DNA of 64,000 nucleotides from Mesostigma viride (GCA_009746045.1 RPFO01000041.1:3459661-3523660), one strand, 5' to 3'. Positions 44,601-55,169 are shown, counted from the stretch's first letter. The notes: generated by a model not told the origin, from the letters alone. Numbers and translations are program-made.

Positions 44601-45655
44601 CGTTAGCACAGGTGGCCCAAGATCCCACTATAGCCTCCTTAGATGCAGCAGCAGATAAGGTTATATCCTATGCCAGGTTAGCCCAACAGCTACACAAGGC
44701 AATGGGGCATGAGGCAGTGGCAGAAAGGCTGGCCAACAAAATTGATGGCCGTGACCTGGAACAGATGTGCAGGCATGTCAGGAAGCACTGTGAAGCGTGC
44801 CAACTGCATGCACCTAAACCCAAGAGATGGCATGTGGCCACCCCACCACTGGCTAGAGGAAAGCTAGTAGGGGATGTGATACACTGGTGAAGGACACGGT
44901 GTATTACTTGGTCCTAAAAGATGCCTGGTCTAGGTTTGTGGTGATAGAACCCTTGCCAGGCATGGCCAATGAACAACTGCACAGAGCCCTGCTGATTGCA
45001 CTAGCACGGTATCATCCTCAGGAAAAATTAATGCTGGATCAGCAGTTCACGTGGATACAAGATTATCCTGATCTGCCCAAGATAGACATTGCTGGGGCTC
45101 AAGATCATGAACGCCAGGGGATGATTGAACGTACCATGCGTGCTATCAGGGACCTCATAAAGAAAAATGAGTCCAGGACAGCAGAGTCTGGGAGCTATGC
45201 TGATAGGACAGCGTGGGCAGCTGAGGTGTGCAGAACTCTGAACACCAAACCCCTCATGTCTTCTCCTTTTGGTGAAATCACATCAATTGGCCTGCAATCA
45301 GGTAGCTACTCTCAGGAGGTACTAGACCACTACAACACGCAAAGGCAACACTTGGCCAAGTTGCTGGCAAAAAAGGATAAAAGTAATGCCAGGCCTGTGT
45401 TTGAAGTGGGGGATCAGGTACTCTACTATAGGGAGGGGAAGGGAACAAAGCCCACTCTGGTAGATGGCATGGTCCAGCTGAAATCATCAGGTTGTCAGAA
45501 ACAGGTGACACGGTGACTATTCAGCATCACAGAGAGCGAATGGTTGGCAAGCATAGACTGAAGCTTTATTACCCTCCTTTGGCAGACGTGTCAGGGGTAG
45601 AATTCTTGGACATGGATTCAGAGCCTCAGTCTGGTGGGTTGGTCTCACCCAGTGA
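44601..45655 (+). pseudogene. CopD integrase, frameshifted
   Basis: The zinc head (LHKAMGH, CRHVRKHCEAC) leads to LVGDVIHW with the first Asp. After a one-base frame change near 44886 the core continues (TVYYLVLKDAWSRFVVIEP), with the second Asp in KLMLDQQF and Glu in GMIERT, 29 residues between them. The tail has FEVGDQVLYYREGKG. Another frame (about 45480-45665, LSETGDTVTIQHHRERM) links to the next ORF. The three catalytic residues are present; the two or three frame changes are the only defects I see. Confidence 0.8.
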
Positions 45656-47995
45656 ATGGCCAGGGACATAGCTGATGCAAGCAACACAACCATAGACGCT
45701 CCTGTGTTCCTCAGTGGTGCAGCCCCACCACAGCCCACTGGTCCAACTGGGCAGGAGGAACGTGCACTGGATGAGCAGCAGGTCGCTCCTCCCTCATCTC
45801 AGGAACAGCCACACGAAGCAGCAGATCCTGTTGTCCCCAGGAATAAATTTGCTGAGGCTCTAAAAGCTCTACATAGAGCACACACTGCCAAGGCACAAAT
45901 GGCAGCAGGTGCAGCACAAGTCAATGCTGTGGGTGAATCTAACCAGGATCCCAGTATTCTGGCAGTAGACACACAGGCACAGGTGAGCATCATCAGTGCA
46001 CAAGCTGTATCTGGCCTAAGTCTGCAACGCTCGCCCTGGGCTAGAGTGTCAGATTTTTCAGGCAAAACAAAAATGGCAGTCAAAGGCCAAGTGCTAATTC
46101 CCATTCTGGGTGTGCCCACTCCCTTCCAGGTAGTAGAGGGCTACAAGGGGAATGCACTGCTGGGGGAACCATTTGTCTCATACCCTGGAGTAGTCATCTC
46201 AGCTGGGAGGTTGAGTGTGACTGGGGTGGGGCAGGTCACCCTGGACCATTTCAAAATTCCTTTAACACAGATCAGTGATGGCCTGGAAGCAGCCATCAAT
46301 GCTGTCAACATAAAATACCTCCCAGGTCAGGAACCCTGTGTTGATTCCCTCATTCATTCTCAGAAGCTACACCCCTCTGCGTTTGGGCTTGGTAGATGGG
46401 ACATAGCGTCCATGTCTCCCTTGTCCTATGATGATGTGGTCAAAGACTGTCAAACGCAGATTGGTTTTCTGAAATGGATGGAAGCCTTTAACAGGGCTAG
46501 AGAGGAATGGGTTTGTCCTGATCCACGTAGCAAGTCCCAGGTACCACCTGTAACACCGATTGAGGCACTGCCACAAGGGGCCAGAAAGCTCAGACTGAAG
46601 TTTGTCTGCAAGCATAAACCCCAGGCAGATGGGACACCTCCCATTTTTCATGCCAGACCTTGTGTCACGGAGTTCAGGGGCTCCACTGAGCTAACAGAGG
46701 CTGAACTGTATACCCCTGGTATTCAGCAGACGTCTCTTAAGGTCCTGTTGGCCACTTTCCTTCACCATCTGAATGCTGGTAAGGACTACGTGTGTAAAGC
46801 CACTGACATTAAACGAGCCTTCCTTAAAGGCAACCCTGACATAGCCCAAAAGGTGTGGAGGGGTCAAGTCTATGTGGTAAACACTCCCAAAGTCTGGTCT
46901 GGGGACATCAAGGAACCTCATCTAAGGCCTAACTTGGGGGTAGAAGGGCTTCAGTCAGCACCTAAAATTTTTAGGCTGTCTGCCCAAGAGGTCTTCCTGA
47001 AGCTGGGGGCCCAGTATGATGATATTGACCCTTGTTTCTTCACCATCCCTCATCCTGCTGGTATGATGATGTTTGTGTGGCATGGGGATGATCAGCTCAT
47101 TACTGGTCCCAGGGCAGCTGTGGAGGATTTCATTGCTCAAGTGTCTGCTAGCTTTGAATTAGGCAAGCAGCTGGAGCTGGGGAAAGATCCTGTCAAGTTC
47201 TGTGGCATCATTCTGAACCTGTTTAAGGAGCAGAAGGAGTGGGTGTGTTCTCTCAAAGCATCCCCTGAGTATGTCATGTCTTGCAAAGATGTTCTTCCCT
47301 CTGACATCACTCCTGATCTCTGTCCCACTATTAGGGGTAAGCTAGGTTGGCTGTGTGCCACTTGTGCTCCTCATCTGGCAGTGGTCAGCAGAGTGGATGA
47401 TGATGTCCTCATGGAGGTAGGGTCTAGGGCTATTAAACAGGTGTTGCATGATGGCCCTCCCCTTATTCTTCATGCCTTGGATCTGTTCCAACCCATCCAC
47501 ATCACATGCATGATGGACAGTTCCATGGAGTCACGGGTAGTCACTAAGGTACAAGCCAGAGAGGCAGGTCTATTTATGTTGTCTAACCCCACTGGCAAGC
47601 AATCTTTGGTTTCCTGGTTCAGCAGACTCCACAAGCGCAAGGCAGTCAGCAGCAATGTAGCTGAATGCCGTGCTGTGGTCTCATCTGTGTTGCATGCCAG
47701 GTACTTGAACCATCTGCTGGTGTGGTTGCAGCATCAGGCTGGTAGTTATGCTGGTGTCAAATCCCATCTGCTGACTGACAGTCAATCCCTTCTCTCTTTC
47801 CTGGACAACCCCTTGGCTGTGCACACCGATTTGGACTGGATTGTCCTCAAGCAGGAGTGTACCTATCTGGAGTCCAAGACTCACATCCGAGACCCTGACA
47901 ATGCAGCAGATGCACTCACAAAAGTGCCACAGGCTGCAGGGCCTCAGTACAGAGTCCTATACACGCTGATGAACCCATATAACGGCAGAGGGTGA
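45656..47995 (+). CDS. pol: CopD protease-reverse transcriptase-RNase H polyprotein, open
   Basis: An uninterrupted 779-residue frame; the given start is the first in-frame ATG, and the true polyprotein probably enters from the integrase. The protease domain has Asp105 in LAVDTQAQVSIIS, a central LIPILGVPTPF and the distal ALLGEPF. The RT has Asp384 in motif A (TDIKRAFLKG), the VEGLQSAPKIF block and the pair Asp478-Asp479 in FVWHGDDQL. RNase H has Asp621 (MMDSSMESR), AECRAVVSS, LTDSQSLLSF and the terminal DPDNAADALTK. Length and domain content equal CopA. The DTQ and HGDD variants are unlikely to be decay because they recur in independent copies. Confidence 0.9.
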   Translation: MARDIADASNTTIDAPVFLSGAAPPQPTGPTGQEERALDEQQVAPPSSQEQPHEAADPVVPRNKFAEALKALHRAHTAKAQMAAGAAQVNAVGESNQDPSILAVDTQAQVSIISAQAVSGLSLQRSPWARVSDFSGKTKMAVKGQVLIPILGVPTPFQVVEGYKGNALLGEPFVSYPGVVISAGRLSVTGVGQVTLDHFKIPLTQISDGLEAAINAVNIKYLPGQEPCVDSLIHSQKLHPSAFGLGRWDIASMSPLSYDDVVKDCQTQIGFLKWMEAFNRAREEWVCPDPRSKSQVPPVTPIEALPQGARKLRLKFVCKHKPQADGTPPIFHARPCVTEFRGSTELTEAELYTPGIQQTSLKVLLATFLHHLNAGKDYVCKATDIKRAFLKGNPDIAQKVWRGQVYVVNTPKVWSGDIKEPHLRPNLGVEGLQSAPKIFRLSAQEVFLKLGAQYDDIDPCFFTIPHPAGMMMFVWHGDDQLITGPRAAVEDFIAQVSASFELGKQLELGKDPVKFCGIILNLFKEQKEWVCSLKASPEYVMSCKDVLPSDITPDLCPTIRGKLGWLCATCAPHLAVVSRVDDDVLMEVGSRAIKQVLHDGPPLILHALDLFQPIHITCMMDSSMESRVVTKVQAREAGLFMLSNPTGKQSLVSWFSRLHKRKAVSSNVAECRAVVSSVLHARYLNHLLVWLQHQAGSYAGVKSHLLTDSQSLLSFLDNPLAVHTDLDWIVLKQECTYLESKTHIRDPDNAADALTKVPQAAGPQYRVLYTLMNPYNGRG

Positions 47996-48370
47996 AGTGC
48001 CTCAGCCTAGGGCTATTAGCACCAGATAGGAGGGTGGTCATGGGGTGGCAGGGTCTGAAGTGTCCCACCCGTAAGACTCTCTTTGCGTCATTAAAGATTG
48101 AGGTCAGAAGGGTCCTCCTTTATTGATGGCTTGTTCTTTGTCAATAAAACGTGTGGTCATATTTTTCTGACAATGGTTTTCCCAACACAGGCACCCAACC
48201 AGTGGGGATGTTGTATCCAACACGGAGGAGCTATGGGCGCTTTTATAAATGCATCTCTTTCAGTGTCCTGGTTGTCCCTGTGGGGAACCTTGCTTATCAG
48301 TAGTGGTTGGCATATGAGTGGGTTGTGGGAAGAGTCTTCCCCTCACTCCCCAAAGAAAAGTAATAATGGG
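47996..48370 (+). other. CopD 3' untranslated region and polypurine tract
   Basis: Non-coding. The purine-rich CCCCAAAGAAAAGTAATAATGGG at about 48346-48370 directly precedes the 3' LTR. Confidence 0.55.
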
Positions 48371-48890
48371 AGTTATTCTAGGGCTTCAGGCCTAGACTAT
48401 CAGTACACGTGGCGTTGTCCCCGTCTCCCAAGTGGGATACGGACATGGACGGTGGTGTAGTACACTGGACATATCTCTACTAGGATTTAGATCCGCACGT
48501 GCCATGTGGGCACGTGGGTGCTAGATATTAGCACTGAGATATGTAGGGCACACGCACGTGGGTATTCACGTGGTAGGGTTTATGAGCTGTGATGCAGACC
48601 ACAAGGTGGTTGCAGTGCTAGTCCTGTACGGAGGTCCTAGGAGAGGTCCAGGACCGTCCACGTAGTGCTGCTAGGCGGTCGTTGCCTGTGGGCATCGTAT
48701 CAGTCCTAGCTGGAGTAGATCTAGCTGGACGGAGCCAGCACCTCATTGGTTAGCACTAGTGCAGGATAGCTAGGTTACCCTAACCTACGTGCCCATGCAA
48801 TCCAGCTTGGCAAGCTTGCATGGATTGATATTATGCCAGCCATTGCATAATCCAACACACGTTCGCTTTCATTGCACAAGTGCATTAACT
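48371..48890 (+). repeat. CopD 3' LTR
   Basis: 520 bp. It differs from the 5' copy by one missing base (GCATGTGGG for GCATGCTGGG context) and one substitution. It is followed by CTGGG. Confidence 0.85.
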
Positions 48891-48947
48891 CTGGGGGAAT
48901 GGCATTGGCCATTAAAGACATCTGTTCAAGCTTCAAGCTGGAGTGAA

Positions 48948-51275
48948 TCGGTTTTCTCTGAATATAGTTTAATTAACGCATGCGGGAAAGATAAGGCCGC
49001 CATGCCTTGGCCTGGATGTGGAAGGCTGTCTGCGACATGGGCTGACTAATTCGATTTGTACAAAGGGTTTCCTGCTCGCCCGAATTTTCCTTGGATGACC
49101 CGGTTGTTTATAAGGGTCGGTGGCTATTAATTAGCGGTCCGAGAAAATTAATTGTAGGTTTTATACGACTTCACTTGCAAAGATTCGTGTTTGGTTGCAC
49201 CAGCTGAGGTTAGGTGGGGACCTGTAGGGTCGGCTGGTTGCTTACCGAATCTTTGGCTGATTTGGGTTATTTAGTGAGTCGTGATTAATTATTGTAAAGT
49301 GGATTCGGACCGGCCCAAGGGGTCGATGGGCGCGTTTTGTGTTTGTCAGTCTTGGGAACCTTGTACAACTACCTGTACGGTTAACGCACTAGCCTGGGGG
49401 TGCGTGGCCACGCTGTTTGTAGTGGCGTTTTCAGCACTGTTCAGGCCGGTGTGTGACGCATGCCGGTGTTAATTCATTTAGGATGATGTCAGCTTGTGTG
49501 TCGGCGGGCCATGCCTTAAGCAAGCTAGGCAGGCAATGATCCGCAATTGTTTCTTTCACAATGGCGGCAATGGCCGCCTGTGCAAAATTGCACATTCTAG
49601 CGCGGGTTGCATCTGTCTTGTAGCCGAGGCAGATGGTGGCACAACCGCTAAGTTGTTCGACCAAGCATAGTATAGTTGGTCGTGCAACGGAAAGAAAATT
49701 TAAATTTACCCCCATGTCGTTTTCCCCGGCTGCGGGTCTTTTTGACATGGGCGAAGGATGGGGCGCTACTCCGGCGGTTTGGCCAGCTTCGGCGGAGCTG
49801 TTTATAAGTTTCTAAAACAGCTCTAGTGTCACATCGCAGGCTTGCCACCGTGCGATGGTGCGTGGGACGTGACCTGGACTCTAAAGGTCCCGAACCAGGA
49901 TCCTGTCAGCAACGACTTTTTTTGTCATAAAATATTTTTTTGTGGCGGCAGGTCAGTTGTCCAGCTGCCCCTGCCGAGGAGGGGTGGTTGGGGACAATAG
50001 GAGCCGCGCGAGAGTTGCGCTCCGAAGCTAGAAATTTCCCTATTGCGAGACTCGAGTTGGGGAGGGCGTCTCAGGGAGGCGAGGCTACGCCAGACCTTTG
50101 TCGTTCCTTTTCGTCTCAGCACCTGCTGCGCGGCTCAGTCTATTATGGTGTCGTAAAACCTCTTTCCTTTTTGGACGGTTCCGGAATTGCGAAATGCTGG
50201 CTCTTTTTGAGGGCTTGCTTTTGGGGTGGTCACCGGCTTGTGTCGCATTGTAACCAGCAGGCCCCTGCGGGGGTTAATATAGCCTAGCGCGGGCTGAGTC
50301 GCCATTTAAGATGTTGCGACACGCTCTTTCGCGCACGGTGGTCATGAGTTTAATCGGCGCAATGGGGTTGGCGCCAGGGGGGGGTAATTGGGTGGAGGCT
50401 TCTTGCTTCCGCGTGCGGATTGAGAAACCTTAAGGCCACTGTTAACTGCTGCATTTGTGGCAGGGCTCCACTTATTGTATTCAATCAAATGCTGGTCTTC
50501 TTGGGAGCTGAGTGATCTTAATCGGTTTTCTCTGAATATAGTTTAATTAACGCATGCGGGAAAGATAAGGCCGCCATGCCTTGGCCTGGATGTGGAAGGC
50601 TGTCTGCGACATGGGCTGACTAATTCGATTTGTACAAAGGGTTTCCTGCTCGCCCGAATTTTCCTTGGATGACCCGGTTGTTTATAAGGGTCGGTGGCTA
50701 TTAATTAGCGGTCCGAGAAAATTAATTGTAGGTTTTATACGACTTCACTTGCAAAGATTCGTGTTTGGTTGCACCAGCTGAGGTTAGGTGGGGACCTGTA
50801 GGGTCGGCTGGTTGCTTACCGAATCTTTGGCTGATTTGGGTTATTTAGTGAGTCGTGATTAATTATTGTAAAGTGGATTCGGACCGGCCCAAGGGGTCGA
50901 TGGGCGCGTTTTGTGTTTGTCAGTCTTGGGAACCTTGTACAACTACCTGTACGGTTAACGCACTAGCCTGGGGGTGCGTGGCCACGCTGTTTGTAGTGGC
51001 GTTTTCAGCACTGTTCAGGCCGGTGTGTGACGCATGCCGGTGTTAATTCATTTAGGATGATGTCAGCTTGTGTGTCGGCGGGCCATGCCTTAAGCAAGCT
51101 AGGCAGGCAATGATCCGCAATTGTTTCTTTCCCCTCCCTCCCACCCTGGAGGCTTCTTGCTTCCGCGTGCGGATTGAGAAACCTTAAGGCCACTGTTAAC
51201 TGCTGCATTTGTGGCAGGGCTCCACTTATTGTATTCAATCAAATGCTGGTCTTCTTGGGAGCTGAGTGATCTTAA
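48948..51275 (+). mobile_element. SDR-2: non-autonomous split-direct-repeat element
   Basis: A1 48948-49557 and A2 50522-51131 are both 610 bp. B1 50393-50521 and B2 51147-51275 are both 129 bp. The copies look identical by eye. The 835-bp interior has no recognised coding. B1 runs directly into A2 (CTTAA|TCGG). It is homologous but diverged from SDR-1: ends, the TTGGGAGCT block near the B end and a GCGGGCTGAGTCGCC...GATGTTGCGACACGC block in the interior are shared. It lies in the CopC 3' region and shows no target duplication. Confidence 0.8.
51132..51146 (-). other. G-quadruplex motif at SDR-2 A2/B2 junction
   Basis: The minus strand reads GGGTGGGAGGGAGGGG (the last G is shared with A2): four G-tracts with single-nucleotide loops, exactly between A2 and B2 as in SDR-1, though the sequence differs. 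Confidence 0.75.
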
Positions 51276-51342
51276 GGACATTTCAAGCTACTTCAAGGGT
51301 CCCTGGCAGGGGATGTGATCCCTAAAGAAAAGAAGGGATTGG

Positions 51343-51969
51343 AGTTGACGTAAAGGATTTACGTTAGATGGATAGAGATTGTTACGCTCTTTCCAACGGC
51401 ACATTGAACGCCTCATATTTGGTTACGGGACGTAAAAGTTATGACGCTTCGTAGGCTGTGCCGACAGTGCCGCGCGCCAATGTGGGCGCGTACGGACACA
51501 GGATGTACAATTAAGTGTCACTATGATAGTCCGCAGGACGTTGACAGGACTTGTACAGGACTTGATGGTCAATTGATAGGTAAGCGCGCCATAGCGCGCC
51601 AGGACCTATGAGACAATTCAAGATGCTGAGTACAGTACGGATAGGTCCACAGGACTAGCCGTATGGACAATTGATAGATCTGCGCGCCAAAGGCTTGCCA
51701 GAGTCTCCTAATCAATTGTGTGACAGTTCAGCAGTGACAGTACTGCTGAATACTTGGACGTGTGTACCTAGCAAGCTATATGGGTGACTTGTTAGCTCTA
51801 GGATGCAAGCTCTTGCGTGCACGTTCCACTTGCACTGCGACCAGGTCGTCTGTGCTACGTGCAGCAGTCTTGGAAGTGACGTGACTTCCGTCTGTGTTTT
51901 CTTTATTGTAATAAAGGCAACTTCCTGCAAGAGCCATGGAGTCGATCGGCAGTATACGCTCTCTTAACT
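51343..51969 (+). repeat. CopC 3' LTR, AGTTGAC...TTAACT
   Basis: 627 bp after a polypurine tract (AAAGAAAAGAAGGGATTGG). It shares the CTTTCCAACG block with the CopA LTR. The right end is where gag-like coding of GypB begins. It carries canonical AGTT...AACT ends of this lineage. Confidence 0.65.
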
Positions 51970-53540
51970 GGAGGTTTTTGAGGCGCTGTTGTCCACCATG
52001 ATGGGAGCGGTACTCCAGAAGGTGATGGAGCGGATGATGACTCCTCAAGCGGCGGCGGGACCTGGGGCTTCTGCACCTCCCAGTGCAGGACCCAATCAGG
52101 TCGCGCCTCAAGGGCCGGGCGGGGCAGTCACCAGCGCGACGTTACCGGTGGGTACTGTGACCGTTGCGGGTGGTTCCGGGGTGTGGGCCGGGCCGTCATG
52201 CAGGTCCCCCAATGACGGGGCTTTCCAGCGTCTGTCCAGGGGGTCGCACCGGGGCCGCCAGGTCCCCATGTGGCGGGGCTTTCCAGCTCCTCCCACCGAC
52301 CTTTGGCTCCTGTCCAGGTTCCCCCTCAAGGGCCTGGGTGGACCTCCCTGTTGCCGCAACAGGTGGGTTTGATGTCGGGGCTTGGACCGGATGTACGTTG
52401 GGGTTAGCGCGCGGACGTGGGGGCGGTATGCGGGGTGGTGGCGTGGTGGCGCAGGTTGCAATTCCGGGTAGTAGGGTGACGTTCCAGTCTTCCGCTGTGG
52501 CGTTGCCAGGGATCCAGCAGGTGGCCCCCGACGCGTGCGCAGCATTAAGGGGTGCAGCAGCCATCACGGCAGCCGCTTCAATAGCAGTTGTACAAGCGAA
52601 TGCTTATACTTTTTATGCGCAAACCTTTTAGCTAAGGTTAACGCATATCCTTACATCCTGCGCAGGATGTAAGGATATGCGTTAACCTTAGCTAAAAGGT
52701 TTGCGCATAAAAAGTATAAGCATTCGCTTGTACAACTTAAAACCTTTGCGCGTTGGGGCGGAATATTAAGCGGCTCCCTAACTAGGGTTTACTTCCGCAT
52801 CGAATTACTAATTCGATATTAATCCCGGGAAGGTCCGATATGTACCTCGCTAGGCGATTAATTAGGTCCGACCGGTGCCCCGGCGGATCCTCCCAAATAA
52901 TCCCTACTCGGCACTGGCCCCACGAGGTTTCGAACCCATGACTTCCGCGCCGCGCCGGTTCTAAGTTGTACAAGCGAATGCTTATACTTTTTATGCGCAA
53001 ACCTTTTAGCTAAGGTTAACGCATATCCTTACATCCTGCGCAGGATGTAAGGATATGCGTTAACCTTAGCTAAAAGGTTTGCGCATAAAAAGTATAAGCA
53101 TTCGCTTGTACAACTTAGAACCGGCGCGGCGCGGAAGTCATGGGTTCGAAACCTCGTGGGGCCAGTGCCGAGTAGGGATTATTTGGGAGGATCCGCCGGG
53201 GCACCGGTCGGACCTAATTAATCGCCTAGCGAGGTACATATCGGACCTTCCCGGGATTAATATCGAATTAGTAATTCGATGCGGAAGTAAACCCTAGTTA
53301 GGGAGCCGCTTAATATTCCGCCCCAACGCGCAAAGGTTTTAAGTTGTACAAGCGAATGCTTATACTTTTTATGCGCAAACCTTTTAGCTAAGGTTAACGC
53401 ATATCCTTACATCCTGCGCAGGATGTAAGGATATGCGTTAACCTTAGCTAAAAGGTTTGCGCATAAAAAGTATAAGCATTCGCTTGTACAACTATAGCCA
53501 CAGCGGCAGCAGGTGCAGCAACAGCATGGCAGCAGTACGG
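51970..53540 (+). pseudogene. GypB gag-like ORF interrupted by PAL2
   Basis: It reads EVFEALLSTMMGAVLQKVMERM at its start, then a Pro/Gly/Ala-rich stretch with at least one frame change near 52200, and an Ala-rich end that continues across PAL2 (AAAITAAAS before, TAAAGAATAWQQYGV after) to a TGA. The helix followed by a low-complexity linker resembles gypsy Gag N-termini, but no zinc knuckle is present. Low confidence in function. Confidence 0.4.
52586..53493. mobile_element. PAL2: 908-bp nested palindrome element, TSD ATAGC
   Basis: Three 152-bp palindromes (52586-52737, 52964-53115, 53342-53493) bounded by AGTTGTACAAG...CTTGTACAACT flank and centre two 226-bp spacers in inverted orientation. 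The element is exactly symmetric about 53039/53040. ATAGC flanks both sides (52581-52585, 53494-53498). A B-box-like GGTTCGAAACC lies 27 nt from the central palindrome on each side (53143-53153 on +, mirror on -). No sequence similarity to PAL1 or PAL3 beyond the AGTT ends and the AAAACY run next to the outer palindrome. Confidence 0.88.
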
Positions 53541-53827
53541 AGTGTGAGCCGGGGTACTGGAGTGCCTTGATGTCCCCGGAGGCTGTTCAATTCTACGATA
53601 CGGACTAGACAGGACAATCGGTTCCACGGGAGTCGCTGGGTCAGCCATTGTTGTTGGCGGCATGATGAGAAGGGCCGGGTCTTTGTGCGGGGGGTACGTG
53701 TTGCGGGACTGTAATATGGACCGTAACACGCCGACCCCGGATATGCGGGCGCGTCAACAGCGTTACGAGGAGTACTAGTACCTTCTCTCGCTTCAAGGGG
53801 CAGTCACCCAGTACAACTGGTAGATGG

Positions 53828-54862
53828 AGTTATATACACCATAGTGCTCTCCGCTGACTAGGCGGAGTACCAGCGCTAGCTATTCGACTGATGTGCTGTG
53901 CTCAACCGGCTAATCATCTGTGTTGTTCGACGTCGCTCCGAAAATCGGCACAGTCCCCGAAATCGGCTAATTTCCACGCGATGTCTCGCTATAATCGACT
54001 ATAGGCCTAGTTCGGTGGCTCGCTGGGCGCCGAGTATGATAGGCCGCTGGCCTCTGACCCCCTGTCGAATAGGAAATTTCGACAATCGAATAAGGAAAAT
54101 TCGATAATCAAATAGGAAAGTTCGATGGTCGAATAGGCAACTTCGATAATCGAATAGCCAATTCGATGACCCGACTAGTATCAGCCTTAGCCTTGCCGGC
54201 GCAAGCAAAAGTTTTAGTTATATACATCGATGTACTAAGCGCTTAGTATCGATTCCGCAAGGAATCGATGTATATAACTAAGACTGTTGCGACACGCCGG
54301 CATCCCGGGTTCGGATCCCGCTAGGATCGTTCCGGGGGTGGATTTTTCGCCTAGTAATGCGAATAACGTTGCGGACGCTAATCGTTCGGCCTAAAGTGTT
54401 AATCGAATAAGGCAAGTGCTCTCCGCTGACTAGGCGGAGTACCAGCGCTAGCTATTCGACTGATATGATGTGCTCAACCCGCTAATCATCTGTGTTGTTC
54501 GACGTCGCTCCGAAAATCGGCACAGTCCCCGAAATCGGCTAATTTCCACGCGGTGTCTCGCTATAATCGACTAGGCCTAGTTCGGTGGCTCGCTGGGCAC
54601 CGAGTATGATAGGCCGCTGGCCTCTGACCCCCTGTCGACTAGGAAATTTCGACAATGGAATAAGGAAAATTCGATAATCAAATAGGAAAGTTCGATGGTC
54701 GAATAGGCAACTTCGATAATTGAATAGCCGATTCGATGACCCGACTAGTATCGGCCTTAGCCTTGCCGGCGCAAGCAAAAGTTTTAGTTATATACATCGA
54801 TTCCTTGCGGAATCGATACTAAGCGCTTAGTATCGATTCCGCAGGAATCGATGTATATAACT
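53828..54862. mobile_element. PAL1-B: PAL1 family, head-to-tail arrangement, TSD GATGG
   Basis: It begins with an 11-nt remnant of the palindrome (AGTTATATACA), then a 5'-truncated spacer, a partial palindrome (54216-54279), a full spacer in the same orientation, and a full palindrome (54786-54862). GATGG flanks both sides (53823-53827, 54863-54867). Here the spacers are direct repeats, whereas in PAL1-A they are inverted. The B-box site reads GGTTCGGATCC, one change from PAL1-A. Confidence 0.85.
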
Positions 54863-54867
54863 GATGG

Positions 54868-55169
54868 TTAGGTGGTAATTGGACCTGGGACAGGTGTAGC
54901 GTTCGTTCTGGACTTCTGGTGGGCCAGAGGAGCTTAGTAGGCCATCACTAGGCCGTGCTCTGGCTTTAGCGTGTGGATCCTTACCCCAAGCGCGGGCGGG
55001 GCAGCTGTGGGGTCCCCTATTGTCACTCTGGTTTGCTGGGCGTCAAGCCTTATTGGGCTCTCGTGGTCACCAGGCTGTTTGTCACGTTGTTACTGTTGTG
55101 GCGTTGTGCTCCCCTTTTGGGTTCCACCGTTAGGGACGGGTTCTACCATCCCCCATAGGGGGGGAAGAG
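54868..55169 (+). other. GypB 3' untranslated region and polypurine tract
   Basis: Non-coding. The tract GGGGGGGAAGAG at about 55158-55169 directly precedes TGTTACG, matching the layout before the GypA LTR. Confidence 0.5.

Larger units (their letters stand above)
41135..48890 (+). mobile_element. CopD: complete copia-like element, TSD CTGGG
   Basis: LTRs at 41135-41655 and 48371-48890 begin AGTTATTC and end CATTAACT. They differ by one indel and one substitution by eye. CTGGG flanks both sides (41130-41134 and 48891-48895), which fixes the non-TG/CA ends. The order is gag, zinc knuckles, integrase, protease, RT, RNase H. It lies in the CopC 3' region. The near-identical LTRs indicate a recent insertion, yet gag and integrase change frame many times. 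Confidence 0.9.
37560..51969 (+). mobile_element. CopC: copia-like element, 5' part missing, split by CopD and SDR-2
   Basis: Integrase tail, protease, RT and RNase H lie at 37565-40268. The 3' untranslated region runs to 41134, resumes after CopD at 48891-48947 and again after SDR-2 at 51276-51342, where a polypurine tract (AAAGAAAAGAAGGG) precedes the LTR (51343-51969). The coding part is closest to CopA. The 5' end abuts YR1, which may have inserted into CopC. Confidence 0.75.

Noticed and set aside
52586-53493. CRISPR-like array from regularly spaced repeats
   Set aside because: The three repeats are long palindromes with identical inverted spacers and eukaryotic transposon flanks; no cas genes.
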